Notes: generated by a model from the letters alone, not told the origin. Positions 17,111 through 25,772 are shown, counted from the first letter of the stretch. The stretch is DNA of 32,926 nucleotides from Candidatus Omnitrophota bacterium (GCA_016214285.1 JACROV010000017.1:1-32926), one strand, 5' to 3'. Numbers and translations are program-made.

Positions 17111-17694
17111 ACAGAGACTATAGACCATCGACTATAGACTATCGACCGGCGTCAGTTATGTTCTCCCGATTTTTCAGGTCTATGGTCTATGGTCTATGGT
17201 CTATGGTCTTGATCGCCGGTTGCGGCTACACCACGAAGTCAACACTTCCTTCCAGCATCAAGACGATCCATGTCGAAACCTTCAAGAACAACATCGATTT
17301 TGCCGCTGAAGGGAGGCGCAATCTCTATTTGCCCCTGCTGGAGATTAAGGTCCGGAACGCGGTTATCAACCGATTTTTATTCGATGGGAATTTGAAGATC
17401 TCCGAGGCCGACAAGGCAGACCTTGTTTTGAAGGGACAGCTCCTGAGTTATGACCGGTCGGCGCTAAGGTATACGGATAATGGCGATGTCCAGGAGTACC
17501 GTGTCCACATTACGGTTTCTTTGGAGATGCACAACGCCCAAAGCGAAGAGGCTGTCTGGACGGAAACAGGGTTTGGGGGGGAAGCGACGTATTTTGTGAC
17601 TGGCGCGTCGGCCAGATCCGAGGAAGCCGCGGTTGAGGACGCCATTACGGACCTTGCCCGCCGGATCGTAGAACGCACGGTGGAGGATTGGTAA
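17107..17694 (+). CDS. lptE: LptE-like LPS-assembly lipoprotein
   Basis: Lipobox IAGCGYTTKSTLPSSIKTIHVETFKNN; C-terminal 'DLARRIVERTVEDW'. Start may be ATG 17158. Confidence 0.8.
   Translation: MNRDYRPSTIDYRPASVMFSRFFRSMVYGLWSMVLIAGCGYTTKSTLPSSIKTIHVETFKNNIDFAAEGRRNLYLPLLEIKVRNAVINRFLFDGNLKISEADKADLVLKGQLLSYDRSALRYTDNGDVQEYRVHITVSLEMHNAQSEEAVWTETGFGGEATYFVTGASARSEEAAVEDAITDLARRIVERTVEDW
17116..17208. repeat. inverted repeat type F: 32-nt arms 17116-17147 and 17177-17208
   Basis: gactatagaccatcgactatagactatcgacc versus ggtctatggtctatggtctatggtctatggtc; about 27 of 32 positions complementary by eye. Confidence 0.9.
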
Positions 17695-17703
17695 GAATTT
17701 AAA

Positions 17704-17820
17704 ATGCCTAATGACAAATGGTCCAATGTCAAATTAATGACAAATATCCAATGACAAATGACTTAACTCATTTGTCATCGGGCATTAATTTGACATTTTT
17801 CATTTGTTCATTTGACATTA
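17704..17820. repeat. inverted repeat type G (AATGACAAATGGTCCAATGTCAAATTAATGACAAAT / CATTTGTCAT...AATTTGACATTTTTCATTTG)
   Basis: Tandem ATGACAAAT words and their complement flanking a short centre. Confidence 0.85.
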
Positions 17821-17846
17821 AAAAAGTCGTTTGATCTCTCTGCTTT

Positions 17847-18503
17847 ATGACCTATCTCCTGCTGGGTGAAGATTCTCTCGCCAAAGATCAAAAGATCACC
17901 GAGCTAAAAGAAGAAATCCTTCCTTCCACGGATGCCCTCGCGTTCGATTATGAAAGCCTCGATGGCGCTGAAGTGGACGCGCGCGTGCTGCACAAAGCGC
18001 TTCTGGCTCTGCCCGTCATCGGCCGCCGCAGACTGGTCGTCCTTCGTTGCGTACACAAACTCGATGCGCAATCTAAAGAGATACTTTCGCGATGTGCCGC
18101 CCAGAAACGGGATGACATAGTTGTTGTCCTGGAAGCCGGTGATACGCAAGCAACCAACGCCTTTATGAAAAGCCTGGCGGCGCATTCGAAAGTCATCAAC
18201 GTTGCGACCCGCAAACGCCAGAATGTCTTTGATGTGACCAACGCTTTATCGGCGCACGATCCTGTTGAGGCCTGCGCGATATTGAACAATTTATTCGCGC
18301 AAGGGGATCATCCGCTGCAGATCGTGGGCGGGCTGATCTGGTTTTGGGGCAAATCACGGCTCAGATTATCCGATGAAAATTTTCGTAAAGGTTTGGAGGC
18401 GCTTCAGGAAGCGGACCTGAACATCAAACGCAGCCGTCTAAAACCCGAACATGGGGTAGAACTGCTGGTCGTCAAGCTCGCGGGATTATACGGCAAAGGG
18501 TAG
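17847..18503 (+). CDS. holA: short DNA polymerase III delta subunit (HolA-like)
   Basis: YLLLGEDSLAKDQKITEL... LLALPVIGRRRLVVLR... NVFDVTNAL... GDHPLQIVGGLIWFW; 218 aa. Confidence 0.75.
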   Translation: MTYLLLGEDSLAKDQKITELKEEILPSTDALAFDYESLDGAEVDARVLHKALLALPVIGRRRLVVLRCVHKLDAQSKEILSRCAAQKRDDIVVVLEAGDTQATNAFMKSLAAHSKVINVATRKRQNVFDVTNALSAHDPVEACAILNNLFAQGDHPLQIVGGLIWFWGKSRLRLSDENFRKGLEALQEADLNIKRSRLKPEHGVELLVVKLAGLYGKG

Positions 18504-18532
18504 CTCTTGAATGACAGGATGGAAGTTGATTT

Positions 18533-18704
18533 TAAATACGAAGCACGAAATCCGAAACAAATTCAAATGGCCAAAACAGCAAAACCCAAACAAAACATTT
18601 TGAATTTAGGATCTTGCCGTTAGGCTCCCTTTGGCCAAAGGCTCCCTGCGGGGAGGAGGAATTTTTAATTTTTTTCGAGTTTCGTGCTTCGAATTTCGAG
18701 TTTG
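18533..18704. repeat. inverted repeat type A carrying the GC-rich nested element
   Basis: Outer arms tacgaagcacgaaatccgaaacaaattc / gagtttcgtgcttcgaatttcgag; inner 18622-18659 interrupts the repeat. Confidence 0.88.
18633..18656 (+). repeat. 24-bp core GGCCAAAGGCTCCCTGCGGGGAGG, copy in intergenic repeat
   Basis: Identical to 29940-29963 and 29978-30001. Confidence 0.9.
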
Positions 18705-18718
18705 ATCGTCTGTGATTT

Positions 18719-18985
18719 CTAGGCGGAAATGGTCTGGACGAGTTTGCTGAAACGGGCCTTGCGGCGGGAGGCCGTATTGTCGTGCAGGACATGGCGCTTG
18801 GCGGCCTTATCCAGTTTTTTGTAGACCAGTTTTAAAGCGGATCGCGCTTCCGCGACGTTCTTGGCGGTTATCAAAGCCAGAAAATTTTTAATAGTTTTTC
18901 TTAGATCCGTCTTGATATCGAGATTATGCAGATGGTGTCTTCGATTCCTGCGCAGGTCCTTGATGGCGGTTCTTCGTTGTGGCAC
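18719..18985 (-). CDS. rpsT: 30S ribosomal protein S20
   Basis: MPQRRTAIKDLRRNRRHHLHN...RKTIKNF...LDKAAKRHVLHDNTASRRKARFSKLV. Confidence 0.92.
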   Translation of the reverse strand: MPQRRTAIKDLRRNRRHHLHNLDIKTDLRKTIKNFLALITAKNVAEARSALKLVYKKLDKAAKRHVLHDNTASRRKARFSKLVQTISA

Positions 18986-19055
18986 AGCAATGACTCCTTT
19001 TTGATGACTCGTCCGGCAGAAAATTTATGCACAAATATAACAAATAAGGGTATCC

Positions 19056-20648
19056 GTGTCAATCAATAAATTGCTCCACAAAGATTCCCACCGTTCCTTG
19101 ATCAAATCGACATCGATCCTTTCGCTGGGGACCTTAAGTTCCCGTATCCTGGGTTTGGCGCGCGACGTTATTGTGGCCAAGCTGCTGGGAACGGGATTCC
19201 GGGCCGACGCTTTTTTTGTGGCTTCCAAGATCCCCAATTTATTCCGGGATCTGGTCGGCGAAGGGGCCATGAACGCCGCCGTCGTGCCGGTTTTGTCCGA
19301 ATACAAGGAAAAAGAGGATATAAAGACCTTTTGGGAATTTGCCAATACCCTTTTGGTCTGGTCCATGATCGTTTTAAGTGCGATCACCATTTCAGGCATC
19401 ATCGCCGCGCCGGTGGTCGTTCGGGTGATCGCGCCGGGGTTCATGGCGGACCCGGAAAAACTTGCCTTGACCATCAATCTGACCCGGTTCATGTTCCCGT
19501 ATCTGATCTTCATCGGGCTGACCGCTTACAGCATGGGGATCCTGTTCTCATTTCGTTCTTTTGCGGTCCCCGCCTTCAGCCCGTGTCTTTTGAACATTGC
19601 CATGATCGTGGCCGTGCTGATCTATTCCCGCGCCATGCGGGATCCTGTTCTGGGGTTGGCCATCGGGGTGCTGGCAGGCGGGGTCCTGCAGCTCGCGGCC
19701 CAATGGATACCGTTGATCAGGATGGGCATGCCTTGTCGAAGGCCGAAAACTTTGCGCCATCCGGGGGCCGTCAAGATCGGAAGGCTTCTTATCCCGCGCC
19801 TGTTAGGCGGCGGCGTGTACCAGCTGTCCATTCTGCTCGACACCTTTTGCGCTTCCCTTTCATCGATCGTCGGGCAGGGAGGGATCTCCGCCATTTATTA
19901 CGCCAACCGTATTATCCAGGGCCCCATGGGCATTTTCGGCGTGGCGATGGCCTCGGCGGTCTTGCCCACGCTCTCCGGGCTGTTTCACCGCAACGACGTC
20001 GCTTCCCTCAAGCGGACGATCATATTTTCGCTGGAAAATATCTTTTTCGTGATGTGTCCGAGCATGGTCGTCCTGGTCCTGCTTTCGGAGCCCATCATCC
20101 GGATCTTTTTTGAAAGGGGGGAATTTGGCTTATATTCGACGATGATCACCTCCTCGGCGCTTTCCTATTACGCGATAGGGCTGTTAAGTTTCGGCGGGAT
20201 CAAGATCCTGGTATCGGTCTTTTACGCCCTGCAGGACACCAGGACGCCCGCCCTGGTGGCGGCGTTTTGCCTGGCTATTAACGCGACTTTGAATTTTATT
20301 CTTATGTTTCCGCTGAAGGTCAGCGGTATCGCGCTTGCCAGCGCCGTTGCCGGGACGGCGGATTTCCTCATTTTGTTTTATATCCTGGATAAACGTTTGG
20401 GCGGATTTGACACGGATCTGTTCCGGTATTTTTTCAAGGTTTTCACGGCGGCGGCCATGACCGGCGTGACTGTCTTCTGGCTTTGGCAGTATCTCACTTT
20501 TATCCATGCGATCTTAAGGTTTGTTATTATCGGTGTTGCCGGGATCTGTGTCTACGAAGCGATCTGCCTGGCCTTTCGCGTCGATCAGGCGCGCAAGATT
20601 TGGGATTGGGTTAGAGGCGTGAAACATGAATATCCAGGAAAGAATTAG
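19056..20648 (+). CDS. murJ: MurJ lipid II flippase
   Basis: 'LSRILGLARDVIVAKLLGTGFRADAFFVASKIPNLFRDLVGEGAMNAAVVPV' and multiple TM segments. Confidence 0.94.
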   Translation: MSINKLLHKDSHRSLIKSTSILSLGTLSSRILGLARDVIVAKLLGTGFRADAFFVASKIPNLFRDLVGEGAMNAAVVPVLSEYKEKEDIKTFWEFANTLLVWSMIVLSAITISGIIAAPVVVRVIAPGFMADPEKLALTINLTRFMFPYLIFIGLTAYSMGILFSFRSFAVPAFSPCLLNIAMIVAVLIYSRAMRDPVLGLAIGVLAGGVLQLAAQWIPLIRMGMPCRRPKTLRHPGAVKIGRLLIPRLLGGGVYQLSILLDTFCASLSSIVGQGGISAIYYANRIIQGPMGIFGVAMASAVLPTLSGLFHRNDVASLKRTIIFSLENIFFVMCPSMVVLVLLSEPIIRIFFERGEFGLYSTMITSSALSYYAIGLLSFGGIKILVSVFYALQDTRTPALVAAFCLAINATLNFILMFPLKVSGIALASAVAGTADFLILFYILDKRLGGFDTDLFRYFFKVFTAAAMTGVTVFWLWQYLTFIHAILRFVIIGVAGICVYEAICLAFRVDQARKIWDWVRGVKHEYPGKN

Positions 20649-21906
20649 GACACTGCCTCTTGCCAGCGGCGTGTATTTGATGAGAGACGCGGCCGGCCGC
20701 GTCATTTATATCGGCAAGGCTGTTTCACTGCGCAAACGCGTGCGATCGTATTTTCTCCCGAAGGGAGCCTGCTGGCGCCCCAGCCGCGGAGTTTCCAGCA
20801 AAACGGACGTATTGGTCAATGAGATCCGCGCGATCGACCATATCGAGACCTCCAGCGAGGCCGAGGCGCTGTTTCTGGAAGCCAGCCTGATCAAGAAATA
20901 CCAGCCGAAATATAACGTCGAGCTTAAAGATGATAAAAGTTATCCTTACATCGAAATTACCGGCGAGCCGTTCCCGCGGATCTCGCTCATCCGGCGCATC
21001 GCCTTTGAGCGCGGCCAGGCGCGGGACGCCAAAGGTGCCGTGTATTACGGCCCGTATGTCAGCGCGGGGTTGATCCGGGAGGCGCTGACGATCATCCGCA
21101 GGATCTTTCATTTCCGCGCGTGCGATCCTTTCCCGCGTGAGGCGTGTCTGGATTATCATATCGGGCTCTGCGACGCGCCATGCATCGGCAATATCACCAG
21201 GAAAGATTACGCCCGTAACATCCGCAACGTGCGCCTTATCCTCGAAGGCAAAAAGGATGTTCTCTACAAAAATCTTAAAGTAGAAATGGAGGATATGTCC
21301 CGAAAGCACGAGTTTGAACAGGCCGCCGGGACCCGCGACCAGATACGGGCCATCGGCGCCTTGTATTCGGGCACGAGGGACATCAACTATTTCAAGGGAG
21401 CCGAGCAATTGCAACGGGCGCTCAACTTGCCGCGGCTGCCCGAACGCGTCGAGACCTTTGACATTTCCAACATCATGGGTAACCAGGCCGCCGGGTCGAT
21501 GGTCTCGTTTTTTAACGGTAAGCCGGATAAATCGAATTATCGCCGATTCCGTATCAGGGAGGTGGAGGGCATCGACGATTTTCGAATGATCGCCGAGGTC
21601 ATCCGCCGGCGCTACAGCCGTTTGAAAAGAGAAGAGCTTATTTTTCCGGATCTAATCATCGTTGATGGCGGCAAAGGGCAGTTATCCGCGGCGGTCGAGG
21701 CGTTGGTGTCGCTGGAAGTCCGGATCCCGGTCATGGCCATTGCCAAGCGGCAGGAGGAAATCTTCCTGCCCGGGAAAAGGGATCCCGTGCGACTACCGCC
21801 GGATTCCCTGGCCCTGCAACTGGTGCAGCGTATGCGCGATGAGGCGCACCGTTTCGCGGTTTCGTATCACCGTAAGCTGCGGCATAAGAATGTATTTGGA
21901 GTTTGA
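20626..21906 (+). CDS. uvrC: UvrABC excinuclease subunit C, short form
   Basis: GIY-YIG domain (GVYLMRDAAGRVIYIGKA), KYNVELKDDKSYPYI, endonuclease core FDISN...LIIVDGGKGQL...RMRDEAHRFAVSYHRKLR; ends without HhH domain. Confidence 0.93.
   Translation: MNIQERIRTLPLASGVYLMRDAAGRVIYIGKAVSLRKRVRSYFLPKGACWRPSRGVSSKTDVLVNEIRAIDHIETSSEAEALFLEASLIKKYQPKYNVELKDDKSYPYIEITGEPFPRISLIRRIAFERGQARDAKGAVYYGPYVSAGLIREALTIIRRIFHFRACDPFPREACLDYHIGLCDAPCIGNITRKDYARNIRNVRLILEGKKDVLYKNLKVEMEDMSRKHEFEQAAGTRDQIRAIGALYSGTRDINYFKGAEQLQRALNLPRLPERVETFDISNIMGNQAAGSMVSFFNGKPDKSNYRRFRIREVEGIDDFRMIAEVIRRRYSRLKREELIFPDLIIVDGGKGQLSAAVEALVSLEVRIPVMAIAKRQEEIFLPGKRDPVRLPPDSLALQLVQRMRDEAHRFAVSYHRKLRHKNVFGV
20755..20779 (+). repeat. 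degenerate copy of GC-rich element within uvrC
   Basis: CTCCC-GAAGGGAGCCTGCTGGCGCC aligned by eye to CCTCCCCGCAGGGAGCCTTTGGCC. Confidence 0.45.
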
Positions 21907-21974
21907 GTCATCAGACATCAGACTTCAGTCGTCAGATTTTGTCTGAAGACTGACGACTGATGACTGAAGACTGG
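21905..21974. repeat. inverted repeat type D between uvrC and ogt-like gene
   Basis: gagtcatcagacatcagacttcagtcgtcag / gtctgaagactgacgactgatgactgaagac. Confidence 0.88.
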
Positions 21975-21982
21975 AGGCCAGA

Positions 21983-22309
21983 ATGAACAATAAATCAGAA
22001 ATCACGCTAACAAAGTTCCAATGGAAAGTGCTTTCGGTCACGTCCACGATTCCCCTGGGCGAGACCAGGTCGTATCAGTGGGTCGCCCGAAAGATCGGAT
22101 CGCCGAAGGCGGTGCGTGCCGTCGGGCAGGCCCTGCGGCGGAACCCGTACCCTGTGATCATCCCGTGCCATCGGGTCATTCATGTCAATGGTTCCCTGGG
22201 CGGGTACACCGGCCGTTTTGGTAAGCGCAAGGCGCAATTATTGAGCAAAGAACGCGAGATCGCTGCTGAAATGACAAAATCAGTTGAATCCGCGCGCGGC
22301 GCGCAGTAG
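21983..22309 (+). CDS. methylated-DNA--protein-cysteine methyltransferase (Ogt/MGMT-like)
   Basis: IPCHRVI active-site motif, GETRSYQWVARKIGSPKAVRAVGQALRRNP. Confidence 0.93.
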   Translation: MNNKSEITLTKFQWKVLSVTSTIPLGETRSYQWVARKIGSPKAVRAVGQALRRNPYPVIIPCHRVIHVNGSLGGYTGRFGKRKAQLLSKEREIAAEMTKSVESARGAQ

Positions 22310-22324
22310 AATAAAATATTTAGA

Positions 22325-22418
22325 AGGATATCCGATGATCCGGGAATCCGGAATTAGGAAAACCGGATATCCGGATACCCGGATTTCCCAGTCACGGATG
22401 ATCGATGTCCGGATAACC
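22325..22418. repeat. repeat type E (GGATATCCGATGATCCGGGAATCCGG ... CCGGATATCCGGATACCCGG)
   Basis: Tandem, partly self-palindromic CCGGAT words shared with 12657-12735. Confidence 0.85.
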
Positions 22419-22432
22419 TGTAGAGAATAATT

Positions 22433-23515
22433 ATGACCCTCAAAGAACTATTCCAGCTCATGTGCGACAAGGAAGCTTCGGACCTGTACCTGAGGACCGG
22501 GGCCACCCCCCGCGCCCGCGTTAACGGCAAGATCGAGACGATCATTTCAGAGCCTTTGTCCAAACCCGACATGCAGGGCATCACGAACCTTTTGTTGGCC
22601 AGCGAGGTCCGTAAAAAGCATTTTTTGGAAAATTACGACATCGATTTTATCCACGAGGAACCGCAGGTGGGGCGCTTTCGGATCAATATTTTTATGCAGC
22701 GCGGGACCCCGGCCGTCGTCGCGCGCCACGTCCATATGCGGGTCAAAGATTTTGAGCAGCTTAATTTGCCGGCGGAATTGCTTAAGCAGGCTTGCGATGA
22801 ATCCAAAGGGCTTTTTTTAGTCTGCGGGCCCGCCGGAAACGGTAAATCGACCACCATCGCCAGCATGATCGAGTACATCAACGCGGTGTCGCCCAAGCAT
22901 ATCATCACCATTGAAGACCCCATCGAATTCTTGTTCCAGGACAAGAAAAGCATCGTCAACCAGCGCGAACTCGGCCTCGACGTCCAGTCTTATCCGATGG
23001 CGCTCAAGCACGTGACCCAGCAGAGCCCGGATATTATCTTTATCGGCAATATCCGCGACGAGCCGACCATGCGCGCGGCGATCACGGCGACCGAGCTGGG
23101 GGCGTTCGTCATCAGCACGTTCCACACGATCAACGCGGTCCAGACGATCATCCGCGTCGTCAATTTTTTTCCTCCGCACCTGCACGATGAGGTCCGGATG
23201 CAGCTTTCGCTTATTTTAAAAGGCACCATTTCGGTACGGCTCCTGACCCGCAAAGACGGTCATGGCCGCGTACCCGCGGTTGAAACGATGGTGGTCACCC
23301 CGACCATCGCGCGCTTGATCCGCGACGGGGAGATCCGCGAGATCCAGATGTATATCGATGAGGGCGCGCTTTTCGGGATGCAGTCGTTCAAAAAATCATT
23401 GGTGAAGCTGGTCAAAGACGGCCTGGTGGACCCGATCGAAGCGCGCAATTACGCGGACAGCAAGGATGAGTTCGACCTTGAGCTCAAAGGGATCAAACGA
23501 TATACCGATTCATAA
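22433..23515 (+). CDS. PilT/PilU-like type IV pilus ATPase
   Basis: DLYLRTGATPRARVNG, Walker A GPAGNGKST, STFHTINAVQTI. Confidence 0.9.
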   Translation: MTLKELFQLMCDKEASDLYLRTGATPRARVNGKIETIISEPLSKPDMQGITNLLLASEVRKKHFLENYDIDFIHEEPQVGRFRINIFMQRGTPAVVARHVHMRVKDFEQLNLPAELLKQACDESKGLFLVCGPAGNGKSTTIASMIEYINAVSPKHIITIEDPIEFLFQDKKSIVNQRELGLDVQSYPMALKHVTQQSPDIIFIGNIRDEPTMRAAITATELGAFVISTFHTINAVQTIIRVVNFFPPHLHDEVRMQLSLILKGTISVRLLTRKDGHGRVPAVETMVVTPTIARLIRDGEIREIQMYIDEGALFGMQSFKKSLVKLVKDGLVDPIEARNYADSKDEFDLELKGIKRYTDS

Positions 23516-23526
23516 CGATTCTATAA

Positions 23527-23675
23527 ATTCCAATGAACAAATTCCAAATCACAAGCAAATCACAAATTTTAATGACCCAAAATCAAAACATAAATAAAAG
23601 CATGCCGGATTTTGGTCATTGTGTATTTGGTATTGGATATTGTTTGTAATTTGGTATTTGTGATTTGGTCATTAA
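23527..23675. repeat. inverted repeat type B
   Basis: attccaatgaacaaattccaaatcacaagc ... gtattggatattgtttgtaatttggtatttgtgatttggtcatt. Confidence 0.85.
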
Positions 23676-23696
23676 AACCATCTGTCGAGGTATTAT

Positions 23697-24263
23697 ATGG
23701 ATGTATTACGTAAAGAACGACAGGATTTGTTAGAGCTTTTGACCAAAGAAGCTTATGTTAAAGGAAAAGTTATTCTTTCCTCCGGGAAAGAAAGCGATTA
23801 TTACGTCGATGCCCGCCGGGTCACGTTGACGGCCAAAGGCGCTTACCTTTGCGCGCGTTTGATCCTTGATCACGTCAAGGATGAGTCGTATGATGCCATC
23901 GGCGGCCCGACGCTGGGGGCGGACCCGATGTTGGGCGCGATCGGTGTTGTGAGCCTGCAGGCCGGGCGGCCGGTCAACACTTTTATCATCCGCAAAGCCC
24001 CCAAAGCCCACGGGAAACAGCGACAGGTCGAAGGCCCCGCGCTGCGAAAAGACAATAAGGTTATCCTGATCGATGACGTCGCCACGACCGGCAAAGCCTT
24101 TCTGGAATCGCTGGATGTCCTCATCCCCATGGGGGTCCGGGTCGTGAAAGCGGTATGTGTTCTGGACCGTGGGGAAGGCGCCCGGGAGGCCTTGGCGGCC
24201 AGGGGCTGCGAGCTGGTCTCCATTTTTGACATTTCAGAAATCCACAAACAGGTGAATGGTTAA
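23697..24263 (+). CDS. pyrE: orotate phosphoribosyltransferase
   Basis: 'ILSSGKESDYYVDARRVTL', PRPP motif VILIDDVATTGKAF. Confidence 0.93.
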   Translation: MDVLRKERQDLLELLTKEAYVKGKVILSSGKESDYYVDARRVTLTAKGAYLCARLILDHVKDESYDAIGGPTLGADPMLGAIGVVSLQAGRPVNTFIIRKAPKAHGKQRQVEGPALRKDNKVILIDDVATTGKAFLESLDVLIPMGVRVVKAVCVLDRGEGAREALAARGCELVSIFDISEIHKQVNG

Positions 24264-24323
24264 TAGTTAATAGTAAATGGGAAGAAATATTCACCATTAA
24301 CCATCCGCCATTTACTATTTACC
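24251..24323. repeat. inverted repeat type C
   Basis: ggtgaatggttaatagttaatagtaaatgg ... ttcaccattaaccatccgccatttactattta. Confidence 0.85.
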
Positions 24324-24329
24324 CGATCA

Positions 24330-24908
24330 ATGAAACAACTCATTCTCGCTTCGCAGTCTCCGCAGCGCAGAAAACTGCTCAAGTTCTTGGGTCTGCGATT
24401 TGCTGTCAAGCCCAGCCGCGTCCAGGAGATCAGCAAGATCAAAACGACGTGTTCGGCGTTGGTGCAGGAAAACGCCCTGCGCAAAGCCCTCGACGTCGCG
24501 TCCCGTCTCAAAAGCGGGGTGGTAATCGGGGCGGACACGCTTGTGTACGTCGGGAACAAGCGTATCATCGGTAAACCGCGCGATCTTAAAGATGCCCGGC
24601 GGACCCTCAAAATCCTTTTTTCCCGCCCGCAATGGGTCTACACGGGGGTGGCGGTCATCGACGCGGCCACCGGCAAAACGCTGGTCGATTACGAGAAAAC
24701 CAAGATTTTTATGGTCCCGTTGACTGACGCGGAGATCACCCACTATCACCGCCGGATCAACCCATTTGACAAAGCCGGCGGTTTTCAGATCGAAGGATGG
24801 GGAAGCATCTTTATCCATCGCATCGAAGGATGTTATTCGAACGTGATCGGCCTTCCCATGGCGAAACTTGCCGGAATGCTGAAAAAAGTCGGCATCTCAA
24901 TATTATGA
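24330..24908 (+). CDS. maf: Maf-family nucleotide pyrophosphatase
   Basis: LILASQSPQRRKLL, VIGADTLVY, FDKAGGFQIEGWGS. Confidence 0.93.
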   Translation: MKQLILASQSPQRRKLLKFLGLRFAVKPSRVQEISKIKTTCSALVQENALRKALDVASRLKSGVVIGADTLVYVGNKRIIGKPRDLKDARRTLKILFSRPQWVYTGVAVIDAATGKTLVDYEKTKIFMVPLTDAEITHYHRRINPFDKAGGFQIEGWGSIFIHRIEGCYSNVIGLPMAKLAGMLKKVGISIL

Positions 24909-25768
24909 GAGAAGAGAAGATGGAAGATAGAAGATGGAAAAAGATTGAGAAAAAACAGCCGCCTCTTTCTTCTTTTTTAGCCGCGCTCCGGTTTCGTCTT
25001 TCTTTTTTCCATTTTCTATTTTCTATCTTCTGCCTCATGATTTTAAGTGGTTGCAGCACCGAGTACAATCTCGCCACGCAACAGCAGGAAACGCTGATTT
25101 ACGGGACGGACAAAGAGGTGAGTATCGGCGAGGCCGTGTCGGCGAAAATGGAACAGCAGTATGATGTGGTGACCGACGTGGACGTCAATGAACGCGCGCG
25201 GCGCATCCTGGAGCGCGTCACGGCGGTCTGCGACCGCAAGGACATCGTGTATTTCGTCAAGGTGCTCGATAAGGATGTGATGAATGCCGTCAGTTTGCCG
25301 GGCGGCTACGTTTATATTTTTAAAGGATTGATGGACAAACTCGAAACGGATGATCAGATCGCCGGAGTTATCGCCCATGAAGTCGGTCACATCACGGCCA
25401 GGCACGCCGTCAAAAGGATCCAGAACGCCTATGGGGCCATGATCCTGCAGGGACTGGCGACACGCTCCAGCGCCAAGGTGGCCCAGGGGGTTAACTTCGC
25501 GTTGATCTCTCTTTTTTCGGAATATTCCCAGCAGGATGAATTCGAGGCCGACCGCCTGGGCGTCAAGTATATGAAGAAGGCTGGATATGATCCCAACGCG
25601 ATGGTCCAGGTGCTTGTCAAGTTAAGGGAAGAGCAGGAAAAAAGCCCGGCGCAGGAATACAGCTACTGGCGCACGCACCCGTTCATCCCCCAAAGGATCT
25701 CCGTCGTCAACCAGGCCATTACGGGCAAAATGGATTTTAAGGATTACCTGAACTTGATGGGGGAATGA
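24905..25768 (+). CDS. M48-family metalloprotease, lipoprotein (second copy in window)
   Basis: HEVGHITARHAVKR, EFEADRLGVKYM; lipobox LSGC; start overlaps maf stop (ATGA). Confidence 0.9.
   Translation: MREEKMEDRRWKKIEKKQPPLSSFLAALRFRLSFFHFLFSIFCLMILSGCSTEYNLATQQQETLIYGTDKEVSIGEAVSAKMEQQYDVVTDVDVNERARRILERVTAVCDRKDIVYFVKVLDKDVMNAVSLPGGYVYIFKGLMDKLETDDQIAGVIAHEVGHITARHAVKRIQNAYGAMILQGLATRSSAKVAQGVNFALISLFSEYSQQDEFEADRLGVKYMKKAGYDPNAMVQVLVKLREEQEKSPAQEYSYWRTHPFIPQRISVVNQAITGKMDFKDYLNLMGE
24916..25031. repeat. inverted repeat type H: arms about 24916-24943 and 24998-25031
   Basis: gaagatggaagatagaagatggaaaaag versus ctttcttttttccattttctattttctatcttc. Confidence 0.88.
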
Positions 25769-25772
25769 TATT

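Noticed and set aside
17116-17208. CRISPR-like array (tandem GGTCTATG units)
   Set aside because: Units are contiguous 8-mers with no spacers; no cas genes in the window.
18532-18792. Minus-strand 86-aa ORF with a hydrophobic tail (CFVWVLLFWPFEFVSDFVL)
   Set aside because: Mostly a read-through of the type A repeat and overlaps rpsT in another frame; no mature domain.
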